From: Cyrtodaria siliqua
Lineage: Eukaryota; Mollusca; Bivalvia; Adapedonta; Hiatellidae
Length of the DNA stretch: 64,000 bases
Reading direction: 5' to 3'
Assembly (NCBI GenBank): GCA_037043455.1
Contig: JAWPHD010010252.1
Location: 1 to 64,000 of the forward strand
Both the position numbers and the translations under genes were made by a program. The first letter of the stretch is position 1. Each line of letters opens with the position of its first letter. A model generated the notes under the pieces. The model was given only the letters and a program-made list of their open reading frames with translations, ran no database searches and was not told the origin of the DNA. This document shows, in pieces, positions 11,849 to 21,454 of this stretch.

Positions 11849-12740
11849 TGGAATGTTTTAATTTGTGTGACCTTTCATTTTTTTGCTCAGGTCAATCATG
11901 GAAGGAGACATGACATTGTTTCATAAGTAGGTGTGCACTGATAAAAAGCACGTTTTTGTACTGGTCTCATATTTTGATTTCCCCATTATAACATGCCAGT
12001 AAGGTCCTTTTGCTCATATTTTGATTTCCCCATTATAACATGCCAGTAAGGTCCTTTGATTCGTTGAAACATTGTGTTAATAGCACTCACGTATACTTGT
12101 TAAAGGAACATAACACATACAACATGAAACGTGCAAAAAAAGGACAAAACAGTTTAAGGCTGGCCTAATGAGAAGGTTGCCGTTATTGACAGGTGCTTCC
12201 GACGTATATATAAACAATTTGCCGAATCTTAATTGATCCTGTTTACGATAAAAAAAGAGAACAGGACTGAGATATTATTGTGTCGATTTATTATTAAGTT
12301 GATTCGAGATTGTAATACATGAACATTCAGGTAGATACAAAAATATTTTTTAGACATTTTAATTAATTATGCGATTTAAAACAGAAATAGTGATTTCATT
12401 GAACCTAAGCTGTATTTATTTCAAATTACTAGTATGGTTCAATATAATGTAGATTTCATAACATGAATTACATGTAATAGCATGAAAAATAACATCCACC
12501 ACAAAAAATCGACCGTCATACATAACCTTGCATGTGTTGAAAATGACGTAAAACAACATACAAATAAAACAAACAAAACTTGTTTAAAACTATTCGGTAA
12601 CCGCAATGAATCGTTAATTCTTCTTGCATGATAAACAAATCAGAAACAATCTAAAATCATTGCCTTTTATGTCAGTTATGAAGAAACCAAGCAGAGGCGT
12701 CCTTATCCACTGAGCAAGAGGCCGCTGAATCCTCACCTGA
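11848..12740. other. AT-rich intergenic DNA with a short tandem duplication
   Basis: A ~46-base segment (ctcatattttgatttcccca, continuing to gtaaggtcctttt) occurs twice in a row at about 11965-12058. Otherwise I see no gene or long repeat. Confidence 0.5.
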
Positions 12741-12744
12741 TGTT

Positions 12745-13485
12745 CATGATTAAGGGTTGTAGGAAGTGGCAAGCTATTGTTTGAGATAGTTGGTTACAAT
12801 CTTTTTTTTCAGTATTCGCCATGAACTTGTATTTTTAAATATGTTTTAAATTTCTTTCCGAATTGATTTTTACTTAGGACCAACAAGACATCAAGAGCAA
12901 CATTCCTGTAAAGTGTCATGCAAATCTATCAATTTTTTTTCAGAGTATTCGCCACAAGATTTTCCTATATAACTGTAAACGAAGATGGCCGCTGATGGTC
13001 ATGTTTGACATCGAATCGAAATGACTTTTGTGTAGGACCAACTGTCATTTTAGTAAATGTTCCAAAGCAATATTACTGATGGTTTTTGAGAAGTAGTCGC
13101 CACAAACTTGTATTGTGTAAAATCCATTTGTAGCTGTGGCAGCCATCTTGAATTTCCAGCCGGTCTGTTTTTTTGCTAGGACCAACTAGACAGCAAGAGC
13201 AACATTCTTGTAAAGTTTCATGAAAATCCATGAAGTTGTTTTAGAGGAGTAGTCGCCACAATTCTTTCCTATATAACCGCATATAAAAAAGATGGGCGCT
13301 GGCTGTCATGTTGGACATCGAATCGAAATGCATTTTGGTTAGGACCAACCACATGCATGCCATTCATTTTGTTTTAAGGTTCCAAATCAATAACACTTAT
13401 GGTTTTTGGGAAGTGGCCGGCAAGAAGTTGGATTTGTAAAAATCTATTTTAAGCCGTGGCGGCCATCTTGAATTTCCGGCTGACA
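12745..13485 (+). repeat. Two diverged tandem units (~350 bp)
   Basis: Both units contain a block running from taggaccaac-agacagcaag through aacattc-tgtaaag, gtcgccacaa, cctatataac, gatgg-cgctg, and tcgaatcgaaatg. They also share agccgtggc-gccatcttgaatttcc near their ends. Divergence is too high for a recent duplication. There is no coding content. Confidence 0.6.
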
Positions 13486-13489
13486 TGTC

Positions 13490-14967
13490 GATATTGAATA
13501 TTTCGCATATTTTCTTTGCTTTATTTATAATTAATTAATAATACCAGTGAAGTAATAATTAATTACTTCACTGATAATACACGTGTGATTAGAATCAAAC
13601 AATAAGGTTATATTTACCTTTATTTTCCTTTTATTTATCCATCGCATCATATAACAAAAACAATATTATTTTCTTTAACATGTTTAGGATCGCGCCGCAA
13701 ATCACATCAAAAACCGCACCGGGTCCCGCAAATAAACCATCCAAAGGTGCGCTTTCCCGGTGTTATTTGATTTTTTCCTACTGAGCAATAGTCTTGATCG
13801 TCTCCGACGTCGCAAAAATCTAGACAAATCGACTGACCCTGGTTCAGTAAAATAGGTCTGATCTTGAAAAATATGTTAACATCCGCGTGGTGCGCTAAAA
13901 CGATGTATCCGGTCTATGAGAGATAGCATTCGCCGCCAAAAAAGGGTCTTTAGGATTTCTTAAAACCAACGTCATATATTGCATATGGAAGAATCTTCCT
14001 CAAACGGGTTATCGATGAGTCGCCAGATTTTTACATGGAGCGTATAGGGGGAAATTTCATTATTGTTTAATATTAGAAATTCTATAAATATGATCGCTTA
14101 GATGCAAACGGTTTCTTAAAAACAATTTATTATCTTCATTTTGATATAAGTTTCATATTTTTATGTTAAAAGGATCTTGGTCTGTTTTCGAGTTTAAATA
14201 CGCCATCTAGTGTCCTTATATGTTCTATATAAAATTCTTAAAATATGTCGAACATGTGTTTTTTAATTGTAAATATATCGCATAATGACGAAACTGAAGC
14301 CTTAGGTGCAAACGGTTCTAAATAGGTGAAACACTTATCTTTATTTTGATATAGTTGTTTTGTTAATGACACTAGTTATAGATGGTCTGTTTTACAAGCA
14401 AAGATAGCAAATTTTTTAAAATTATTAATTGTTGTTGTTGTTGTTGTTTGCGATAATCACATTAACCAGACGACGCGGAGAAATATAAAACATGAAGAGT
14501 TGTATGCATAAATGTTTAATTCATGCAAAAACCTATTACACATGTATTTCTCTGTCCAATGATGGTATTCCCATTTTAGGCAAAACAGGAGTTAGAACGA
14601 AACTTTTGCTATATCAAAAATGATGGTATTTTTATTTTTATTCTCAATGTTTTATGGCCCCCATAAAGTGTGCAAGTGTGACTGCCGACACGCTCAATTA
14701 CATAACGCCCGAGGCGACTTTATCGATATCTGCGGGAGGTAAATCTGTACTAATCTATCACCAAGAGTTACATTTCGTGAAATTATTGTTTTTTTCAGTC
14801 GATTTCGATTTGAGGAAGATTCTTCCATATGGACAGAAAAACATCTTGACAACTGATGTGGCTGTTAAACAGCTCGGTAATTTACACGATTAGGCATAAC
14901 AACATGTATTTAATGTTAGTATAAAATGTTTATGTTAAACATAATGTAGTCCAGGTGACCAATACCC
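13490..14967. other. Region 5' of CAP gene B, with a 23-bp inverted match
   Basis: A sequence at 13982-14004 (catatggaagaatcttcctc and three more bases) reappears as its exact reverse complement at 14805-14827. Near both sites a ggcgact..tatcgat block also recurs, which suggests a decayed inverted duplication. An open frame of 79 codons at 14654-14893 contains a gtaaat...ttttttcag intron-like segment but no recognised domain, and I do not call it. The CAP gene promoter should lie here; I cannot define a TATA box or initiator. Confidence 0.35.
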
Positions 14968-15117
14968 ATGTCGTCATTTACTCAAATCCTTGTGTTTGTG
15001 TGCATGGGTTGTTGCTGCGGGGCCATCTTGATCAACATTAGACCCTACCAGAGCGCCATCTTACGGTCACATAACTATTACCGCAGCATTGAACCGGCAG
15101 CAAACATGAAAGCTCTG
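14968..15117 (+). CDS. CAP gene B exon 1
   Basis: Residues 1-50: signal peptide, then NIRPYQSAILRSHNYYR with the first tetrad His, ending PAANMKAL at the donor CTG|gtaagt (phase 0). The ATG at 14968 is chosen because it opens directly into a signal peptide of ordinary length. Confidence 0.9.
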
Positions 15118-18100
15118 GTAAGTCCTGGAAATGTTTGCTCTACAGTATACATTTTTGATGTTGTTGTCGTCGTTTTGTTTGCTTTATTAACTGGCAGTCA
15201 CACAATAAAACATTAAAAGGAAACATACTTACCAAATAAAAGCATTATGTAGTTGATATCAATAGTTGATATTTTAGCCTTTAACACAAGCTTTTATAAC
15301 ACGTTCTCCCTATTTCAGTTTAAAAACACAATTTGCACACATTATGCATTTGATCGCTTCGACAGTGCCATCAAATGCCGAAAACTCTCGCCAATTTAAA
15401 GACTCCATACACAATATCAGGTGAATTTTAACCCAGCAAAATATTCCCTATGTATTCATACACCAAATAATAATACAACTATATCATATCGCTGTGTTTC
15501 TTTTTGATTTCTATCAATCATTTTCAATGTACAAACGCGCAGCATAATTAACCCATTACATTAAATACTTGTACCTCGCTCATCGTATAAACTCTTTTCT
15601 GACAGACGTGGGACTTTACCCTTGAAAGGCGTGCAGCACAATGGTCAGAGACCTGTTATTTTGAGCATCAGAGGGGAGGCCTAGGGGAGAATTTGGCTTA
15701 CTTCACCAGTACTGGTAGTCCAGTAGAACCAAGAACTGTAGTACAGAGGTCAATCGGTCTATGGGCGTCCGAGAAACGTTTGTGGCGATGGTCCCGAGGC
15801 TGCGGGTCTGCATGTCATTATACACAGGTACGTTTCCACTTTGAACATTCGACAACTGTTCTCAAACGTTCAGTATATTCACAGATGTAACATATCAATT
15901 TTTCAAATCCTATTCTAACTTATATTTAAGAATTCTATTTAGAGGATTTTACATGAGTACTCATTCATTATTGAATTTATTAAATGGCAAAATGATATAA
16001 TGCGAGGCTAACAAGTTTAATAAATTCAATGATGAATGAGAACATATGTTAGATTCTATTTATCACATAACTCACATATCGAATTTTATAGCATTTTGCC
16101 TGCCGCTTTAACACGCGAAACCGACATAAACTGTGGGAACTGGATCATAGTCATTATCGATTTTCACCTTTTATAGAAAACATAAAAAAAACTAAAAACT
16201 TTAATAACTGTTAAAAAAACAGAACAAAACAAAAACAACTTTAAGTCAACTGGTCTTAATATTAAAGAGTAAGTTTCATATATTTTAATAATAAAATGTG
16301 TTTTGTACACTAATTACTATTATCTAACACATTGAGCATTCTTATCTCAAAGGCTTTAAAAACAAAGACACTCAGATTTTTTATAATTTTGTGATTTTCA
16401 CTATTTAAAAGTTCCAAAAATTTAAACATACTTGGTCTTTTCAATAGAGAATGTGTTATTCCAATCCCACACCGTAAGTTATGTGACAAACCACTATAAT
16501 GCATACAGGATATTATTATATTAACTCTAGACCAGTTGCAGGCACATGACGTGAAAAAGTCGAACATCTTAAATAATTTATTTTTTAGTAAAAATGGAAA
16601 TCTCTTGATAATTAATACCAATGCACTCAACATCTAATGTGTTGCTTTGATTATTGATTGTGATAATTTACTGCAGAGTTTAACATCTAACGAGCTCGTT
16701 CTCGTTAATTATTTCGTTAAAAGCGAAAGCAAGGAGTGTATGAACTATGTAACGTTTGTTTCAAAGACTCGTTTTTAGTTATTTAGGGTTAAAACATACA
16801 TAAACAGTTTTTATAAAATGTAATAAATAGTTTATACAACTTTTGGTTTCGTTAAAACGGAAACGTTTAATCTAAAACACACACACATGCAGAATGTCTT
16901 GTAAATGACATTACAGATGAATCCAACGGTTGAATAAACCCTAACTTATAAGACTATGTGTGTTTAATCGTATGCATTTGCATTTAATAGGAAGGAATGT
17001 AAGGAATCTATTTTTCTCACTTTTATAAAGATAAATGTACACAAACCAAATTATATCAATGGAACATTTCTATTATGGGAGAAACAACACCACATGACAA
17101 CAAGTGTCTTTCAAACATCCAACTCGATTTCCCACTCTGATACATTCTTTTATTTTCAGTTAGTGTGGGCAACGACGGCCAGAGTAGGATGCGCTCTTAG
17201 CTATTGTCCAGTCATAAGAGCTGGCAGCTCACAACTACAAAGCAATGCGATGTACTTCGCTTGCTTCTACTCTCCGGCGTAAGTTTTGAATTCAATTATA
17301 TTTTATAGTCGCACCAACATCTGAGTTCATATGGCGACTTTTCCAGCTTCCATTGGTGGAGAAAAGACCCTAGACGCCCCTCTGGGCAATTTTCGTGAAC
17401 GGGCGGACATCTGGGTAGAACCAGCTACATTTCGCAAGCCAGCCGGATAGCTTCTTCACATAACGGTTCCTAGTCCCATTAGGGCCGGCATACGTTAAAA
17501 ATTTCTACTCTCCAGCGTAAGTTGAGTATTTCTAAGAATGTGTTCGCGGTGCAAGTGTTTGCTTTCGATTATCTCTCTCAAACATAATATGGATCTTTCA
17601 ACAATATTGGTTCAAACTGCGCAAGACCCTATGTCATGATCAGGTTCATACACTAGTACACGTGTTAGAAAGTGTATCAAAAGAGGTTATGACCCTATCA
17701 TTTTGCAACGCACAGAATGTTTAGTGTTCACACTTTTCTCCAATATACTTTCTTTAGTTGTGCGATGATCCGACAGCTTGTGGACCCCGTGGTGATGTCT
17801 AGCTAAACCCTGGAAGGGATGGTAACGTTTGATGTTTGTCTTCAATCTGGTCTTGTCGTGCCCTTAATGGATTATTATCTTTTTCTCTCTGACTTCTGCC
17901 AAGTCATTGATTACTTGCTTTTTGGCTTTCTATGCTTTTGTTTTTCATATTCCTGTATGCATTATGGTCTTTATATTGCCTATTACTGCTGCCCAGTATT
18001 TGTAGAGGATACAGCCTAGCGGAGATTTATTTATTTACGCTGTTCGGTCTTATTAGAATGACAATATGGTAAGAGGAGGTTCGATGCACCCTAAAACCTT

Positions 18101-21100
18101 AACCCGCTAAGCACGACTATAATAGCCTTTGCGTCCATTGTAAAACCCATATCATGGTTTACACGACCATTGTAAACAGGCTGCTGATCAGTCATTTCCC
18201 CCAAAACACCCACTTGTCACATAAATGGAATGGTCTTAATTCAAAGAAAGAACACCCGCGGCATTTTTGTTCCACTAACCGATCCAAGGCACCCCTTTTG
18301 TTAACCATTTATGTTTCTGATGTTGCATACTTTGCTTCTATTTTCCCTTGTAATTGTTGTTCGTTTTGTACGAGTGTTTTGGCTGTGTTCTGTGAATGCT
18401 ACATTATTGTATTAAATTTACCAACGCCTTACAGATTATATTAGCGTAAATGAGTGTCCATGCCCCTTCCATAGTAAAGTTAGAATGTTGACAACCTGTT
18501 AAAAACTCAAACCTGATTAAAATTCTTGGAAACTTACTTTAACATGTAAATAAACATGTCTGCTGTTAAACATCAACAAGGAAATCGGGGGTTTAATACC
18601 TTCTAAGAAACATTTCTTCAGCTGTATACTAACACCGGTTCAAAGGTTAAAGCTATTTTTACCCCTTGCAATTTCGTACCCTGTCTACCTTTACTTCTGA
18701 AATTTATAACAAAAAATATCAAAAACATGATGAGCTCCCTTTTCAAATATCTGCAACATGTCCAGAATACAGTTACAGCCAAAAAAAAACAGGAAATTGC
18801 ACTAAAAAGGTTTTTAAAGAAAAGACAGATCAGCACAGAACTACTTTCGACTGCACCAGGCGAGCTCATCTGGCTGATTTAGTGTAATTAAACCTACAGT
18901 GGCTACTAACGTTTTACATGTATTCCTGCATAGCGGATGTTGGTGCGCGCGTGAATTTTATCTCGACCCTAGGGGGAGATGGAAATTTCTTGCATATCGG
19001 TCAAGGATATTCGTCATTTTACCGGTGCTAGATATTTTCATCTCACCCTAGGGTCGAGATAAAATTCACGCGCACCAACATCCGACGGCGTCAACGCGCA
19101 GCATGTCTCTGATATGCAAGAAAAAGAATCTATCATGGGTATTTGGTTCAGATAGGGAATTCCAACCCTCGGTAAAAGTGTTATAATCGAAACCTCGGCA
19201 GAGCCTCGGTTCCGATAAAAACACTTATACCTCGGGTTGGAATCCATATCTTCACCGGATACCCATGAAAGATTCATATAATCTAGCCCCGGTAAAATGA
19301 CGGATATCCTTGTCCGGTATGCAAGAATTCCCTATCTTCACCGGATACCAGTGAACTATTCTTATAATCTATAATATCAAATTACCAGGGATAACATGAA
19401 CAGCTGGAGCAAAGCAAAACATGGACTTTTACAATAAAAAAACACTAGCCTGCTTCTTTTCTCTCTTATTTGGGTTTGATGTATTAGTCAGAACGATAGT
19501 TTTCAAGGACATGCGCGATGACGAGGGTGTACTTTTTACATTGATGTTGACTTAAAGTGCTAAATGTTAGTTAAGTTTCTTGACCAGTGGATAGCGCTGT
19601 GTACTTGAATCCGGAGAAACCGTGCTCAAACCCTTTCCGGTGCCTCTGAATTTGGTGTGTTCTTGGGTAAGACACTTTAGCCTTGTCCGACGAATAGGGA
19701 CTTAGAATAGTTGGTACCGTCTATATGCGTAAATATATTCGGAAGTTAGAGCAGGGCAGATTCCCGAATTCATATGTATCTTTTCTCTGTCTCTCTGTAT
19801 GGCGGCTCTTAATAACTATAATGTGTTGATGAGCAGTTAAACAACATTCAGTTAAATTCCAGAGCATTTTCGGACAGATACATTTACCAAAAAAGGTATT
19901 TACAATTTCGTTTACGGTGGTTTACATAACCAGTTTCCATGCAGTTGTTTTGTTCTTTCAGAGGTAATTACGTAGGACAATACCCGTTTATACGAGGCCC
20001 TCGATGTTCATGGTGCGGCCGAGGAGAGAGATGCACACAAGGTCTTTGTGCAGGTATACATTTTTGCACCGTCTTTAGTCCTTTACAATTTGCATAGTCG
20101 ATTGTTTGTGTTAAGTTCACTGAGTTGCACGTATAAGCCGCTGTGGCCTAGTGAATATCACAAATACTCTGAATCCAGTTTTCACAGGTTTAAACCTCAC
20201 TGGTGCCACTAGGTGTCCTATGGCAAAACACTTCCCAAATACCTCGTCCGTCGAATGGGGACGTAAACTGAGCAATCCCGGGTTTAGAGTCTATCACCCG
20301 AGCAAGTTAAAGAACCATATGAATATATTCGATAATAACAATAGCACTGTTGTTGGTTAATTGGTGGGTGAATGTTTTTTTTACGTCATTTTCAGCATAT
20401 TTTATGCGAGACATGACTGACGAGTTTTTAGTTATGGCGGTAGACCACCCACACATTTTCCTTGGTATTGTATACATACGGTGTCAGACCAGTCAGGAAG
20501 TACTTCCAGGTCGTAGGGTGCTGAAATAGTTCCTTGAAATAATCCCAAGATTAGTTTCTATTTCATTGTTAAATCTAATCTGAGGTTAAAGTAGTATGTC
20601 TGTTGTCATGAATAGTAAGTATTTTACTGTTTTTGTCAGGATTATTTCTTTGGAGAGTATAAGCACATAGGTTAGGTAGAGATGTGGTTTAGACAGATAC
20701 GCAGTGTGAATTGTTGAAAAACTGAATCGGTGTTTTATTCCAGATATGGGACCGTTTGCTAGCCAAATGTGTTTAATACACAGAATAAAAGTGTATTTAA
20801 GCGAACGAATGTTGTGGAACTTGTGACTGATCTCCAAATATAGCCTATATTGCATTGTGTTCAATGGGCTGATTTTCACCGGTCTGACACCATACCGCCT
20901 TCCTGCCTGCACTCGAGTCGGGTTAGCTTTGATAAGGCACCTTTACGTAGAGAAATGGCACGATAACAATTAAGTGATGCACACGTGCCGTCCTGTATTC
21001 ATTTTAACTCATGTATTGTACATGATTGCATTGTAGTTTTCCACGCTATACAGAGCAATTGTCTATAGAAGTTATATTTCATATCAGTGGCGTAGCTGCA

Positions 21101-21383
21101 TTTAGGTTATGTTTTCTTTTTTTTTTAAAAAACATGCATCGGAGCCCTCTATCGCTCAATAAATTCACTGAGTCTACTCATCAATTCAGACGAAGCTATA
21201 CCACTGCATATTTAAGTTATATTATACACTTTGTTTTTAATGTGTTATTCCACATTAATTTGATTTTTACATTTTATATTTACAGGGGGATTTAGATATT
21301 TAACACGCCGCCGACGTTCTGTAAAAATGCCAAGCAAAGAAGAGTTCAAGGGTATAGTGGATGAAAGAGCACACGGCGTATGA
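14968..21383 (+). CDS. CAP/SCP-domain secreted protein (gene B), 5 exons
   Basis: Complete gene for a 226-residue cysteine-rich secretory (CAP) protein. Exons: 14968-15117, 15606-15827, 17160-17278, 19962-20053 and 21286-21383; all introns are GT-AG and the phases join into one frame. Residues 1-19 form a signal peptide (MSSFTQILVFVCMGCCCGA). The CAP domain follows: SHNYYR (His35), PAANM, the paired aromatic T-W-D, GLGENLAY (Glu78), WASEKRLW (Glu106), CHYTQLVW (His121), VGCALSYC, and the closing GNYVGQYPF (165-173). The His-Glu-Glu-His tetrad is complete. A short tail with CSWCGRGERC and TQGLCAGG resembles a reduced hinge; a full CRISP ion-channel regulator domain is absent. Residues 202-205 are RRRR followed by SV, a furin-type site. 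The protein is probably secreted, with an unknown ligand. Intron 3 holds a SINE and a retroelement relic. Confidence 0.9.
15606..15827 (+). CDS. CAP gene B exon 2
   Basis: Residues 51-124, phase 0 at both ends. It follows a ttttctgacag acceptor. It carries TWDFTLERRAAQW, GLGENLAYF, WASEKRLWRW and ends CHYTQ|gtacg, so it holds both Glu residues and the second His of the tetrad. Confidence 0.9.
15941..16505. mobile_element. Hairpin MITE, family M (decayed copy)
   Basis: It begins aggattttacatgagtac and has the arms cattcattattgaattta / aataaattcaatgatgaatgag around a shortened apex (gcgaggctaacaag). After it come tctatttatcacataactca and, at about 16445, a segment with ttattccaatcccacaccg and gttatgtga. 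Relatives lie at 30288 and 40227, and a diverged one at 36442. It sits in intron 2 of CAP gene B. Confidence 0.65.
17160..17278 (+). CDS. CAP gene B exon 3
   Basis: Residues 125-163 plus two bases, following a tattttcag acceptor. It reads LVWATTARVGCALSYC and ends AMYFACFYSP. The donor GC|gtaagt at 17279 lies inside a 21-base sequence that was duplicated when a SINE inserted just downstream. Confidence 0.9.
17286..17502 (-). mobile_element. SINE inserted at the exon 3 donor of CAP gene B
   Basis: Antisense copy of the SINE at 11688: its tail (ttgaattcaatt) is on the left, followed by the reverse complement of the gcgactataaaa and ggaaaagtcgccatat blocks, and the head near 17490. It is flanked by a 21-base target-site duplication at 17265-17285 and 17503-17523, both starting TTCTACTCTCC and ending GCGTAAGTT with one mismatch. 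The duplicated target contains the last bases of the exon and its GT donor. Confidence 0.88.
17580..18430 (+). mobile_element. YLDD retroelement relic, copy 1 (3' part)
   Basis: It contains gaggttatgaccctatcatt and ttgcaacgcacagaatgttt, then gtggaccccgtggtgatgtc, gtttgatgtttgtcttcaat, and ttatattgcctattactgct, in the same order as the copies at 34955, 40985 and 50150. It lacks the reverse-transcriptase core found in copies 2 and 4, and is stop-ridden. It lies in intron 3 of CAP gene B. Confidence 0.8.
18936..19375. repeat. Overlapping and nested palindromes
   Basis: Three inverted repeats overlap here. P1: 18938-18979 pairs with about 19045-19084 (ggatgttggtgcgcgcgtga / cacgcgcaccaacatcc). 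P2: 18990-19033 (cttgcatatcggtcaaggat, cattttaccgg) pairs with 19284-19325. P3, inside P2: 19118-19198 (tctatcatgggtat, ccaaccctcgg) pairs with 19202-19270. The apex of P3 is ctcggcagagcctc at 19194-19207. The right arm of P3 is partly repeated again at 19328-19360. It lies in intron 3 of CAP gene B. Confidence 0.9.
19570..19875 (+). mobile_element. SINE-like element
   Basis: The head (tggatagcgctgtgtacttg ... ctcaaaccctttccgg) has the spacing of a decayed tRNA-type promoter. The body has ttgggtaagacactttagcc, typical of animal SINEs. The end overlaps a segment (gagcagggcagattcccg ... gttgatgagcagttaaacaa) that recurs in reverse at about 42945-43140. Confidence 0.55.
19962..20053 (+). CDS. 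CAP gene B exon 4
   Basis: Residues 164-194 plus one base, following a tgttctttcag acceptor. The first base completes Ala164, then GNYVGQYPFIRGPRCSWCGR closes the CAP domain. It ends TQGLCAG with donor GCAG|gtatac (phase 1). It carries three cysteines likely to pair within the tail. Confidence 0.88.
20130..20350 (+). mobile_element. SINE-like element, second type
   Basis: The head gccgctgtggcctagtgaat plus caggtttaaacctc resembles A and B boxes of a tRNA promoter. The body contains cctatggcaaaacacttccc and cctcgtccgtcgaatgggga, comparable to the element at 19570. Decayed. The ORF across it has no protein homology I recognise. Confidence 0.5.
21286..21383 (+). CDS. CAP gene B exon 5 (terminal)
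   Basis: It follows a ttatatttacag acceptor. Two bases complete Gly195, then GFRYLTRRRRSVKMPSKEEF and the last residues to VDERAHGV, TGA at 21381-21383. The phase fits exon 4 exactly. The content is basic and low in identifiable features; homology for this tail is not known to me, so this exon is less certain than the others. Confidence 0.7.
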
Positions 21384-21446
21384 AATATTACCGAGGGACA
21401 ACCTGATTGGAGCATGCCCGAATGTTGTTTGATTTTGTTTTCTGAC

Positions 21447-21452
21447 ATTAAA
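21447..21452 (+). terminator. Candidate ATTAAA poly(A) signal of CAP gene B
   Basis: The common variant hexamer ATTAAA lies 64 bases after the stop codon and just before the first satellite unit. No AATAAA lies between it and the stop codon. Confidence 0.35.
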
Positions 21453-21454
21453 AC

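Noticed and set aside
14654..14893. 79-codon ORF just upstream of CAP gene B as an extra 5' exon
   Set aside because: CAP exon 1 already starts with its own signal peptide, and the ORF has no recognisable homology.
16310..16633. 107-codon minus-strand ORF
   Set aside because: Overlaps the end of a family M hairpin element and shows no known domain; probably chance or a transposon remnant.
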